DNA of 17,452 nt from DATGSF01 sp035302865 (GCA_035302865.1 DATGSF010000111.1:1-17452); one strand, 5' to 3'. Positions 7,051 to 14,621 are shown, numbered from the stretch's first letter. The notes: generated by a model not told the origin, from the sequence alone. Translations and numbers: made by a program.

Positions 7051-8010
7051 TTATTTTTGGCTAATCCTTCTTCTAAATCCTTTTCTCAAAGGAGATTTAG
7101 GTACATTTCTTCTCGATTTTTGTGTTGAAAAATACAATTGTCCTAACAAAGATAAAAAGATAATAATTAATCCTAAATAAAATCCATTTCCTAACTGCTC
7201 ATTTTCATTAAAAAAGATAAAAGCTAGGAAAATTCCATATACTGGCTCTAAATTTACTGATAATGTAACAGTAAAAGCAGATAATTTTTGTAAAGCTGCC
7301 GTTGCGAGAGATTGAGCAATAACAGTACAGAAATAAACTAATATTCCTAACCACAACCAATCAATACCATTGGGGATATACCCTAAATTCTCTGTAATGG
7401 AAAATCCGGAAAATAAAAGAAAAAATAATAAAACTACCCAACCACTTGTCATTTCATAAAACACCAATAATTGCGCTGGATATTTTTCTGCTAATGGTTT
7501 ATTTAAAATGCTAAAAAAAGCATTGACCATAGCTGCTAATACACCCACTAACACTCCTTTTTCAAAATGAGGTATCTCTGTACTTGCATCTTTTGCTTCC
7601 CCAGGAAAAAAGTAAATACATACCACTCCTAATAAAGCAATTAAACCAAAAATAAACTCCGAAAGAACTAAAGGTCTTTTGCGTATTATAGGTTCTAGTA
7701 TAGATGCTAATACTGAAGATGTAGCCATGCAAATCATTGCAACAGAGGCATTAGCCCATTTCACACTATAATAGAAAAGCACCCAATGAATTGCAAATAA
7801 AACACCTACAAGAAACAATTTATAATAATCCTTCTTTTCTACTTTAACGAATTTCTTTCCGAGTTTTAAAAGGACGAATAAAATAAGACTTGCTAGAAAC
7901 ATTCGCCACCAAACTAAAATTGGCGCAGCGAGATGAATAGCTTTTCCTAAAATTCCAGTAAAACCCCAAAGAAAAACTGCAATATTTAATTGAGCGTAAG
8001 CCTTTCTCAT
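7051..8010 (-). CDS. EamA-family (DMT superfamily) inner-membrane transporter
   Basis: This 319-residue protein has about ten hydrophobic helices arranged as two EamA repeats. The first repeat opens with QLNIAVFLWGFTGILGKA; the second ends with the family signature LSAFTVTLSVNLEPVYGIFLAFIFFNE. Members export or import small metabolites or amino acids; the substrate cannot be told. I chose the ATG at 8010. The frame extends upstream to a TTG at 8028, but that TTG sits inside a TATTTTTG promoter box, so it would lie upstream of the transcript start. ATG 8010 gives a leader of roughly 10 bases and the usual short N-terminus. The last 20 or so residues are a basic tail (SRRNVPKSPLRKGFRRR) that is not part of the EamA fold and is partly encoded by a palindromic DNA element. 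recG follows 2 bases downstream, an odd functional pairing. Confidence 0.88.
   Translation of the reverse strand: MRKAYAQLNIAVFLWGFTGILGKAIHLAAPILVWWRMFLASLILFVLLKLGKKFVKVEKKDYYKLFLVGVLFAIHWVLFYYSVKWANASVAMICMATSSVLASILEPIIRKRPLVLSEFIFGLIALLGVVCIYFFPGEAKDASTEIPHFEKGVLVGVLAAMVNAFFSILNKPLAEKYPAQLLVFYEMTSGWVVLLFFLLFSGFSITENLGYIPNGIDWLWLGILVYFCTVIAQSLATAALQKLSAFTVTLSVNLEPVYGIFLAFIFFNENEQLGNGFYLGLIIIFLSLLGQLYFSTQKSRRNVPKSPLRKGFRRRISQK
7074..7099. repeat. Imperfect palindromic element within the transporter 3' end
   Basis: The arms TAAATCCTTT (7074-7083) and AAAGGAGATTTA (7088-7099) form an inverted repeat with a 2-base bulge and a 4-base loop. On the minus strand it is read as SPLRKGF in the basic tail of the transporter. 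Short palindromes that translate to 'SPL-x-KGF'-like tails are, from memory, a recurring intergenic repeat type in Bacteroidota and cyanobacteria. No second copy occurs in this window, so family membership is inferred. Confidence 0.45.
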
Positions 8011-8025
8011 AAAAAATAATTGCGA

Positions 8026-8033
8026 CAAAAATA
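8026..8033 (-). promoter_or_regulatory. Probable promoter -7 box of the EamA transporter-recG operon
   Basis: The minus strand reads TATTTTTG (8033-8026), an exact TAnnTTTG match, 15 bases before the ATG at 8010. It overlaps the TTG at 8028 and therefore argues against that codon as a start. The -33 region shows no clear TTTG. Confidence 0.55.
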
Positions 8034-8204
8034 GGTTATTTTTAAAAACTCTTCGGTTAAAGACATGAATTTATAAATCCTGTATTTATAAAGATTATCT
8101 ATTTTTTAGTTGAAAGGAAAAAAAAATTAAACAAAGAAAATTTGTCTTTTTCTGTAATTCCAACAAGATTTTAAACAAAACCTTTCATTTCATTCTTTAT
8201 TCCT

Positions 8205-8212
8205 TATTTTTG
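8205..8212 (+). promoter_or_regulatory. Probable valS promoter -7 box
   Basis: TATTTTTG at 8205-8212 is an exact TAnnTTTG match, 22 bases before the valS ATG, implying a leader of roughly 15 bases. The -33 region (around 8182-8185, CTTT) is a poor match. The 206-base divergent gap between the transporter and valS holds this box and the opposing one at 8026-8033. No T-box-like leader fits in so short a transcript. Confidence 0.55.
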
Positions 8213-8234
8213 CAGGGTTAAGGTTTAATAAATT

Positions 8235-10859
8235 ATGACAGATATACAAAAACAATTTAATTCGACGGAAGCAGAAAAAAAATGGTATCAACATTGGATG
8301 GATAAAGGATATTTCAATAGCCAGCCGGATGATAGACCCGCATATTCAATTGTTATGCCGCCTCCTAATGTAACTGGAGTTTTGCATATGGGACATGCCT
8401 TAAATAATACAGTGCAAGATATTTTAATCCGTCGTGCTAAATCACTTGGTTATAATACATGTTGGGTTCCAGGTACGGATCATGCATCAATTGCAACGGA
8501 AGCTAAAGTTGTAGAACTTTTACAAGAAAAAGGAATAGATAAAAACAATTTAAGTAGAGAGGATTTTTTAGAACATGCTTGGGAGTGGAAAGAAAAATAT
8601 GGAAATATAATTTTAGAACAATTAAAGAAACTAGGTTGCTCTCTAGATTGGAATAGAACTAATTTCACCTTAGATGATCATTATTATGATGCAGTAATTC
8701 GCACTTTTGTTGATTTATATAATAAAGGATATATCTACAAAGCTGCAAGAATGACTAATTGGGATCCAGTAGCTTTAACTGCTTTAAGTGATGAAGAAGT
8801 ATATTATAAAGAAACACAATCTAAGTTATATTATGTTTCTTACAAAATAGCAGAATCGAAAGAGTCCATAACAATTGCTACAGTGCGTCCAGAAACCATA
8901 CTTGGAGACACTGCAATTTGTGTGCATCCAGAAGATGAACGTTACAAACATCTTATTGGTAAAAAAGCAATAGTTCCTATAGTTAATAGAGAAGTTCCTA
9001 TTATTGCCGATGATTATATTGACTTAGAATTTGGAACAGGTGCACTGAAAGTAACTCCTGCTCACGATATAAATGACTATAATTTAGGTGAAAAACATAA
9101 TTTAGAAGTAATTAATGTTTTAAATGATAATGGAACAATTAATGAATTATTCCCTGAATATGAAGGGAAGGACCGTATGGAAGTTCGAAAAATAATAGTA
9201 AAAGATATTGAAGCAATCGGTCAATTAGAAAAAGTTGAGGATTATACAAATCAAGTTGGTTTAAGTGAACGAACACATGCTGTAGTTGAACCCAAAATCT
9301 CAATGCAATGGTGGTGCAAAATGGAAGATTTAGCAAAACCAGCATTAGAAGTAGTAGAAAATGATACCATTCAGTTTTTCCCATCAAAGTTTAAAAATCT
9401 CTATAGACATTGGATGGAAAATATTCAAGATTGGTGTATTAGTCGACAATTACGCTGGGGACATCGAATTCCAGCTTGGTATGATACTGAAGGAAATATT
9501 TATGTAGGTGAAACTAAAGAAGAAGCATTTGTAAAATACCAAGAAAAAAACTCATCAGCTTCCATTGACGATTTAAAACAAGATGAAGATGTTTTAGATA
9601 CTTGGTTTAGTTCATGGCTATGGCCAATTGAAGTTTTTCAAAAGGATGTAACAAGTTCTGATAAAGACTTGGCTTATTATTATCCTACACAAACTTTAGT
9701 TACTGCACCTGAAATAATATTTTTCTGGGTTGCTCGTATGATAATTGCAGGAATGGAATATAAAAATACTATTCCATTTAAAGATGTATATTTTACAGGA
9801 ATTGTTAGAGATAAAGAAGGTAAAAAAATGAGTAAATCATTAGGAAACTCTCCTGATTTACTACAACTTATTGAAGAACATGGTGCAGATGCGGTGCGAT
9901 TTAGTGTTTTAATTGCTTCACCTGCAGGAAATGATATTTTATATGATGAAGCTTTCTTAGAACAAGGCAAGCAATTCAATCATAAAATGTGGAATGCTAT
10001 GCGTTTGGTGAAAATGTGGGAAGAAAAACAAGAAGAAAGAGCATTAAACGATATTGAAAGTTTTGCAATAGAATGGATGAAAGCTAAATTGGAAGATGCA
10101 AAAGAGAAAACCCAAAATCATTTCAATCATTATCAACTAAGTGAAGCATTAAAGTTAATTTATTCTCTGATATGGGACGACTTTTGTTCTTGGTATTTAG
10201 AATGGATGAAGCCAGGAAAAGAAGAAACAATTGCAACAGCAGCTTATCAAGAAAGTATAAAAATATTTGATGAGTTATTGTTATTGTTACATCCCTTTAT
10301 GCCTTTTATTACTGAAGAAATTCATCATAATTTATTAGATAATGAAGAAGATTTAATGCTTAAGCAATTGTCTAAAAATGAAAATTTAAATAAAGAAATT
10401 TTAGAACAAGGAAAGAAATTACAAAATATAATAACTGCAATTAGAGAGGCAAAACAAAAAAATCAGATGAAGCCAAGAGATGTAATTCAGTTATATTATA
10501 TTTCTAAGGATGTTTCTTTTTATGAAAAAACTAAAGCTTTGTTAAAAAATCAAATTTTTGCAGATAAAGTGGAAGCTTGTACTGAAGCTATAGACAATGC
10601 CATTACTTTAGTTATTCAAGCTGATAAATTATTCATGCAATCCGATATAGAAATTGATTACTCTGTACAAATTGAAAAACTAAAGGGTGAATTAACGCAC
10701 TTAGAAAAATTCTTATTTGGAATAAATAAAAAATTAAGCAATGAACGTTTTCTTGCAAATGCTAAGAAAGAAGTTGTAGATTTAGAGTATAAAAAACAAG
10801 CAGATACTGAAGCAAAAATAACTTCAATCAAAGAAAGTTTAGCAAGAATGGAAAATTAA
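8235..10859 (+). CDS. valS: Valyl-tRNA synthetase
   Basis: This 874-residue class I aminoacyl-tRNA synthetase charges tRNA-Val with valine in the cytoplasm. The HIGH motif appears as HMGH (51-54) in PPPNVTGVLHMGHA, and the KMSKS motif is at 531-535 in EGKKMSKSLGNS. The CP1 editing domain, which removes mischarged threonine, spans about 190-350 with ATVRPETILGDTA (from 215) and FGTGALKVTPAHDINDY. The anticodon-binding helical domain (WDDFCSWYLEWMKPG) follows, and the protein ends in a Lys/Glu-rich coiled-coil arm (about 810-874), as in other ValRS. Length is normal. The ATG at 8235 gives the standard N-terminus (FNSTEAEKKWYQHW). A hypothetical gene begins 10 bases after the stop, probably on the same transcript. 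Confidence 0.98.
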   Translation: MTDIQKQFNSTEAEKKWYQHWMDKGYFNSQPDDRPAYSIVMPPPNVTGVLHMGHALNNTVQDILIRRAKSLGYNTCWVPGTDHASIATEAKVVELLQEKGIDKNNLSREDFLEHAWEWKEKYGNIILEQLKKLGCSLDWNRTNFTLDDHYYDAVIRTFVDLYNKGYIYKAARMTNWDPVALTALSDEEVYYKETQSKLYYVSYKIAESKESITIATVRPETILGDTAICVHPEDERYKHLIGKKAIVPIVNREVPIIADDYIDLEFGTGALKVTPAHDINDYNLGEKHNLEVINVLNDNGTINELFPEYEGKDRMEVRKIIVKDIEAIGQLEKVEDYTNQVGLSERTHAVVEPKISMQWWCKMEDLAKPALEVVENDTIQFFPSKFKNLYRHWMENIQDWCISRQLRWGHRIPAWYDTEGNIYVGETKEEAFVKYQEKNSSASIDDLKQDEDVLDTWFSSWLWPIEVFQKDVTSSDKDLAYYYPTQTLVTAPEIIFFWVARMIIAGMEYKNTIPFKDVYFTGIVRDKEGKKMSKSLGNSPDLLQLIEEHGADAVRFSVLIASPAGNDILYDEAFLEQGKQFNHKMWNAMRLVKMWEEKQEERALNDIESFAIEWMKAKLEDAKEKTQNHFNHYQLSEALKLIYSLIWDDFCSWYLEWMKPGKEETIATAAYQESIKIFDELLLLLHPFMPFITEEIHHNLLDNEEDLMLKQLSKNENLNKEILEQGKKLQNIITAIREAKQKNQMKPRDVIQLYYISKDVSFYEKTKALLKNQIFADKVEACTEAIDNAITLVIQADKLFMQSDIEIDYSVQIEKLKGELTHLEKFLFGINKKLSNERFLANAKKEVVDLEYKKQADTEAKITSIKESLARMEN

Positions 10860-10869
10860 AAATCATTTT

Positions 10870-11379
10870 ATGAAAGCAAGAAGCCTAAAGATTGCCAATA
10901 TTACTTTATGTTTAATAATTAGTATAATCCTAATTTCATGGACAAAAAAAGATCAAAATAAAAAAATAAATCCTGAACCAAAAGAGAAAATAAAAGTAGA
11001 AGAAGCACAGGTATTTTTTTATAATGATACTCCTAATGAAGGTATGGTACATAGGGATAAACTAGCTGATGCACTTAAACATCCTCTTATTGTAAAAGAT
11101 AAAAATGGTAAAGAATATCCTGTGGTATTTTATCAATTTATGTTTGTTGATATGAATATATATGCGGATTCTACAGGAAGAAATATTATAGTTCCAGAAT
11201 ATCATACTGGTTATGGAAGAAAGGGAATTATGCCAGAAGATCGTTGGGAATATTTTGATTATCATGCGAGTTTTGGAGATACTTTAGTAATAGAAAAAGT
11301 GCAATTTTTACTACCCGATTCCACCTTGGCAGAAGAATATGCTAAAGGTATGCGAATTCATATAGATGACGATGAATAA
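10870..11379 (+). CDS. Hypothetical membrane-anchored or exported protein
   Basis: I do not recognise a named family. The 169-residue product has a positively charged start (MKARSLK) and one hydrophobic segment (about 9-24), then Lys/Glu-rich sequence, so it is probably a signal peptide or an N-terminal anchor placing the rest in the periplasm. There is one Cys (residue 14), but it is not in a lipobox, so a lipoprotein is unlikely. The soluble part has conserved-looking blocks: HPLIVKDKNGKEYPVVFYQF, FVDMNIYADSTGRNIIVPEY, RWEYFDYHASFGDTLVIEKV and the acidic end MRIHIDDDE. It looks like a compact beta-rich domain. The start lies 10 bases after valS and a strong terminator follows its stop, so it is the second gene of a valS transcript. 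There is no visible functional link to valS. Confidence 0.75.
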   Translation: MKARSLKIANITLCLIISIILISWTKKDQNKKINPEPKEKIKVEEAQVFFYNDTPNEGMVHRDKLADALKHPLIVKDKNGKEYPVVFYQFMFVDMNIYADSTGRNIIVPEYHTGYGRKGIMPEDRWEYFDYHASFGDTLVIEKVQFLLPDSTLAEEYAKGMRIHIDDDE

Positions 11380-11406
11380 TAATAATACGAAGAAAAATCT
11401 AGTTAT

Positions 11407-11436
11407 AAAGTCCGGAAATTTATTCTGGACTTTTTT
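11407..11436 (+). terminator. Intrinsic terminator of the valS operon
   Basis: An 11-bp stem (11407-11417 with 11423-11433, one G-T pair, 5-base loop, core AGTCCGG/CTGGACT) ends in a run of six T (11431-11436) and lies 28 bases after the stop of the preceding gene. It is a good rho-independent terminator for rightward transcription. Confidence 0.88.
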
Positions 11437-11937
11437 AATAAAAATTCTAGACTTCCTACTAATTTTTAAAAAATGGGTAATTCAGAGTAAAGGACTTCAA
11501 ATACCATTATATTTACAGCCAAAACACATAATAAGATTTCCATTTATCATGTATTGTTTTTTTATCAATTGTTCCTTAATATAAAAAGTATAAAAAGGAC
11601 CTTCTCCCAAAACCTTATTCTCATCAATATCGCTATTTTATAATTTCCAATGCTGACCTAATCCAATGCTGCCATAATAATGCTAAAATAGACATAGATA
11701 TTGAACTCAAACAAATTATTCTAGAGATTTATGGTAAAATCTTTGTTGCAGTATATTACATAGATTTTGATATATCAATAGATCCAAAAAATGAAAGCAT
11801 TAATTATATGCTATTTTAAGAAATTAAATGAAAGAAATAGTAGTGCCATATAAGCATTTTTTATTCAAACTTAAAGTTTAATTATATTTTATGAATGAGA
11901 ATTCCCATAACTTTACTTTAAATAAACGAGAGATACT
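11437..11937. other. Gene-poor intergenic stretch
   Basis: About 500 bases of AT-rich sequence lie between the valS-operon terminator and the next gene. They hold one start-less open frame (11580-11819, listed separately). Near the 3' end is TAACTTTA (11908-11915), one base off the TAnnTTTG box and 22 bases before the ATG at 11938, a weak promoter candidate. No RNA gene or repeat array was seen. Confidence 0.5.
11580..11819 (+). pseudogene. Possible coding relic without a start codon
   Basis: A frame of 79 codons runs from just after a TAA at 11577-11579 to a TAA at 11817-11819. Its only ATG lies two codons before the final sense codon, so it cannot be an intact gene from an ATG. The composition is protein-like: KPYSHQYRYFIISNADLIQ, then IDIELKQIILEIYGKIFVAV and DFDISIDPKNESINY. 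I do not recognise the family. In sequence this AT-rich a random open frame of this length is possible, so I rate it as a weak relic rather than a gene. Confidence 0.25.
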
Positions 11938-12393
11938 ATGCAAGAATTTGAAAAATTAGATGATAATGCAAAAATATGGATTTATCCTTCGAATAAAGAG
12001 TTGAATGTGGAAGAACAAAATACCATTCACAGGGAAATTGCAGATTTTACTTTAAATTGGGATTCTCATGGTGAGAAATTGCATGCATATTCGAAAATAA
12101 TAGATGACCATTTCGTCATCATAGGATTAAAACCAACAGAAAGTGCTATTTGTGGAGGTGCTATTGATGCATCTTTTAGATTTATGAAACAACTGGGTGA
12201 AAAATTAAAAATTGATTTTTTAAATAGAATGCAAGCATTAACAATTGATGAAAATGATAATAAAGAATTTGTGCATTTTTCTGAATTAAGAAACTTTCCT
12301 GATAGAAAAACCTATAATATAACACTTACTGATAAAGCAAATTTAGATAAAAACTTCATAGTTAAAGTATCAGAATATTTAGGTGGATTATAG
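11938..12393 (+). CDS. Conserved Bacteroidota protein, often mislabelled 'ABC transporter ATPase'
   Basis: This 151-residue soluble protein resembles a small family that I recall as widespread in Bacteroidota, with the pattern 'VWIYQANRPLTDEE...W.AHG..L......FIIL.V......GCSIDSSVRFIQQLE...GIDLFDRM'. The same positions here read KIWIYPSNKELNVEEQ, NWDSHGEKLHAYSKI, DDHFVIIGLKP, GGAIDASFRFMKQL and KIDFLNRMQAL. Databases often call these proteins 'ABC transporter ATPase', but no Walker A, Walker B or signature motif is visible, so that name should not be carried over. The function is unknown. In this copy the usual Ser-Gly-Cys before Ile-Asp appears as Cys-Gly-Gly-Ala, so the cysteine is shifted. 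An in-frame TAA at 11923-11925 fixes the ATG at 11938 as the start. The gene converges on the NA37 gene 43 bases away; no terminator for it was found. Confidence 0.8.
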   Translation: MQEFEKLDDNAKIWIYPSNKELNVEEQNTIHREIADFTLNWDSHGEKLHAYSKIIDDHFVIIGLKPTESAICGGAIDASFRFMKQLGEKLKIDFLNRMQALTIDENDNKEFVHFSELRNFPDRKTYNITLTDKANLDKNFIVKVSEYLGGL

Positions 12394-12421
12394 TTTTTCA
12401 ATAAATAAGCAATATAGAAGT

Positions 12422-12448
12422 AAAAAAAAGAGGAGTTTAATGCTCCTC
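12422..12448 (-). terminator. Intrinsic terminator overlapping the 3' end of the NA37 gene
   Basis: A 6-bp GC-rich stem (GAGGAG at 12430-12435 with CTCCTC at 12443-12448, 7-base loop) is followed on the minus strand by eight T (12429-12422). The upstream arm is made of Glu codons near the end of the leftward gene, and the stop codon (12437-12439) sits in the loop. The plus strand has no T tract after the stem, so it serves only the leftward operon. Confidence 0.85.
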
Positions 12449-13468
12449 CTCAAAATATAATTTATAGTATTTTCTTCCCTGTTCATCCACTCCTTGTTCT
12501 ATCATTTCTTTATTTCCATGCACATAAATATGGAAATTTTTATCTAACTTAATTACAGATTTATAAAAACGTTGATTCTTTTTTACAGCATCAGGCACCA
12601 TTTCAAAATTATCCTCAAATGACCAACCTTGTTCTTCAAAAGCTTGATTTCTAAAACCTCTAAATGACTCAATTAGATTTTCATCTTGTAAAACCACCTC
12701 TTCAAATTCTTCATGATTGTATGAATCAGCTACTTTAAAATACTCCATACTTCTATTTAATAAATCTGCTTGATCAACCTTGCTCACTTCAAATTCTTGA
12801 GGAAATTCTTCTTTGATAAAATGTTGCGTAATTTCCATGGTTTGTTGCGTTTTATTATAATGATCATTTTTTAAAACCACAGATACAAAATTATATTTCC
12901 AATAAGCTGCTTCCTCTTTATTTCCATCAACTATATATACTTCTGGACCCGAAGGCAAATCAACAATAAAACAAGCTTTATCTAGTTTCCCGGAACTAAC
13001 CCCTTCTTGCAAAGAAATTTTAGCTTGTTTATTATTCTCCCAATTACTGCTTAAAAAGAAATCTTTTTGTTCTACTTTATAAATACCAATAGCACGCCTT
13101 TTTTCATTATGTATAACAACATTCTCAAACTCAAGAATAAAAACATCACCATCTTTAATGTTTGGATGATCCGATGCATTTTTAAGATGTGTAAACACTT
13201 TATGCGAATACTCCACAAAATCTACAGCATTCGACCATAGTTCTTCTGTGCATTTATAAAGAACATTAAAATCTATATCTACTTCATGGTAAAAATTATA
13301 GCTTGATTGAGCTTTTGTAAAAGGCTTAGTAAATAATTTTCTAATAACTGCCTCATCTACTTCATTCTCAATAACAATTTCTTCAGTTGCAATTTTTTCT
13401 TCTAATAATTCTTGACTAAAATGATGTAAAACAAAATGCGTAATTCTAGCATCTTCTACATGTATCAT
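12437..13468 (-). CDS. Nucleoid-associated protein, NA37/NdpA (YejK) family
   Basis: This 343-residue protein matches the NA37 family (E. coli YejK, 335 residues), whose members associate with the nucleoid; the exact role is unsettled. The family look is seen in the N-terminal block with FYHEVDIDFNVLYKCTEELW, the block GDVFILEFENVVIHNEKRRAIGIYKVEQKD, the central KLDKACFIVDLP and AAYWKYNFVSVV segment, and the C-terminal half with TQHFIKEEFPQ, LLNRSMEYFK and SFRGFRNQ. There is no signal peptide or membrane segment, and the protein is acidic, ending in FEEEH. The ATG at 13468 lies 7 bases after the stop of the MscS-type channel gene, so the two form an operon driven from upstream of the channel gene. 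The 3' end overlaps an intrinsic terminator. A general 'nucleoid-associated protein' label is safe; a specific molecular function is not. Confidence 0.88.
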   Translation of the reverse strand: MIHVEDARITHFVLHHFSQELLEEKIATEEIVIENEVDEAVIRKLFTKPFTKAQSSYNFYHEVDIDFNVLYKCTEELWSNAVDFVEYSHKVFTHLKNASDHPNIKDGDVFILEFENVVIHNEKRRAIGIYKVEQKDFFLSSNWENNKQAKISLQEGVSSGKLDKACFIVDLPSGPEVYIVDGNKEEAAYWKYNFVSVVLKNDHYNKTQQTMEITQHFIKEEFPQEFEVSKVDQADLLNRSMEYFKVADSYNHEEFEEVVLQDENLIESFRGFRNQAFEEQGWSFEDNFEMVPDAVKKNQRFYKSVIKLDKNFHIYVHGNKEMIEQGVDEQGRKYYKLYFEEEH

Positions 13469-13475
13469 ATTCTAT

Positions 13476-14621
13476 TTATTTTTGTAATCTTTCTTCTTCT
13501 ATATATTTAAAATCAGGAACATACTTATTTAATATTTCATAAATTTTTAAGTTTACTTCCTGGCGAACCAATTCAGAACGTAATTCTTTAATAATAATTA
13601 TAAAGTAACGAACTGTTATCTGTAAAGTATCTGCATTAACGGTATCAATATAAACTAAAGGTTTTTCAATTGTTCCATTTGTTTTTTCTATGCACTTTTG
13701 AATTTCTTCTTGCAAGGCTAAGATACTTTCTTTTTGAAGACCATAAGAGATTTTCAAATGAATTAAAACTCTTCTTTTTCCCGTTTCAGACATATTTTCT
13801 AATTGGTTATCAATTAGTTTTTTATTTGGAACAATTATCAAGGATCGATCTACAGAACGAATGCGAGTACTTCTAAATCCAATGCGCTCTACTCTCCCTT
13901 CAATCTTGTCTATTTTAATTAAATCCCCTATTAAAAAAGGCTTATCAATTAAAACCATAAAAGAAGCAATCAAGTTTTCTAAACTATCCTTTGCAGCAAA
14001 AGCAATTGCAATACCTCCAATCCCTAGACCTGCAACTATAGTTCCTACATTCACATTAAAAACTGCACTTAATATCAATAATACACCTAAAAACCATAAT
14101 ATCACTTTGACAACATCGCGTAATAAGGGAAGTATTTGTTGTTTTTCTTTATTATTTACTTTTTTAGCATTGGATAAAGAAATATGAAAAACGAAATCTA
14201 CTGTTCTGGCTATTAATGAAATAAAGAAATAAAATAAAAAGAATAAAAAAACATGTTCTATTAAAGTGCCTAAAGATAAAGTATTAGAAGATTTAAGAAT
14301 ACCAGATTTTACAAAAATATTTTTTTGTTTTAATAAAACTATTTCAGCAAGAAGTGAATAAAATTGATGAAAAGCTAAATATAAAAAGAAGGTATAAATT
14401 AAGTTTTGGAGAGGTTTTAGAACATAATTTTCAAACTCTTGCCAAGTATCTGAGATACTCCATTTTTTATATAATTTATGTAATATTTTTGCTATCCATG
14501 TAGAAATCGTATTTTTTAGAAATAAAGCTATAAAAATAAAAATGGAGGCTAATAATATATTCCATAAGGCAATATCATAAAATTGAGTTTCTTTTAAATA
14601 ACCAATCCAATTCTTAAGCAT
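13476..14621 (-). CDS. MscS-family mechanosensitive ion channel
   Basis: This 381-residue inner-membrane channel opens under membrane tension to release solutes during osmotic downshock. About five hydrophobic helices are visible. The last is the pore-lining segment (about 191-225): VGTIVAGLGIGGIAIAFAAK with alternating Gly/Ala packing, then DSLENLIASFMVLIDKPFLIGD. The cytoplasmic beta domain follows (GRVERIGFRSTRIRSVDRSL, IVPNKKLIDNQLENMS) and then an alpha/beta C-terminal domain. I chose the ATG at 14621. The frame reaches a TTG at 14657, but that codon sits inside a TATTTTTG promoter box, so it should not be translated; the ATG gives a leader of about 25 bases. The NA37 gene follows 7 bases downstream. 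It has more membrane helices than E. coli MscS (three), like the mid-size MscS homologues. Confidence 0.93.
   Translation of the reverse strand: MLKNWIGYLKETQFYDIALWNILLASIFIFIALFLKNTISTWIAKILHKLYKKWSISDTWQEFENYVLKPLQNLIYTFFLYLAFHQFYSLLAEIVLLKQKNIFVKSGILKSSNTLSLGTLIEHVFLFFLFYFFISLIARTVDFVFHISLSNAKKVNNKEKQQILPLLRDVVKVILWFLGVLLILSAVFNVNVGTIVAGLGIGGIAIAFAAKDSLENLIASFMVLIDKPFLIGDLIKIDKIEGRVERIGFRSTRIRSVDRSLIIVPNKKLIDNQLENMSETGKRRVLIHLKISYGLQKESILALQEEIQKCIEKTNGTIEKPLVYIDTVNADTLQITVRYFIIIIKELRSELVRQEVNLKIYEILNKYVPDFKYIEEERLQK

Noticed and set aside
9680..9979. Antisense open frame of about 100 codons within valS
   Set aside because: It overlaps the KMSKS region of an unmistakable valS and has no motif or promoter; it is a composition shadow. 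The same applies to the antisense frames inside pdhC, nhaA, mscS and pcrA.
10908..10914. Lipoprotein signal at Cys14 of the hypothetical protein after valS
   Set aside because: The residues before the Cys (ITL) do not fit the lipobox and the hydrophobic segment continues after it.
11366..11584. Plus-strand 72-codon frame overlapping the end of the hypothetical gene
   Set aside because: It runs straight through the intrinsic terminator at 11407-11436, is low in complexity and shows no recognisable motif.
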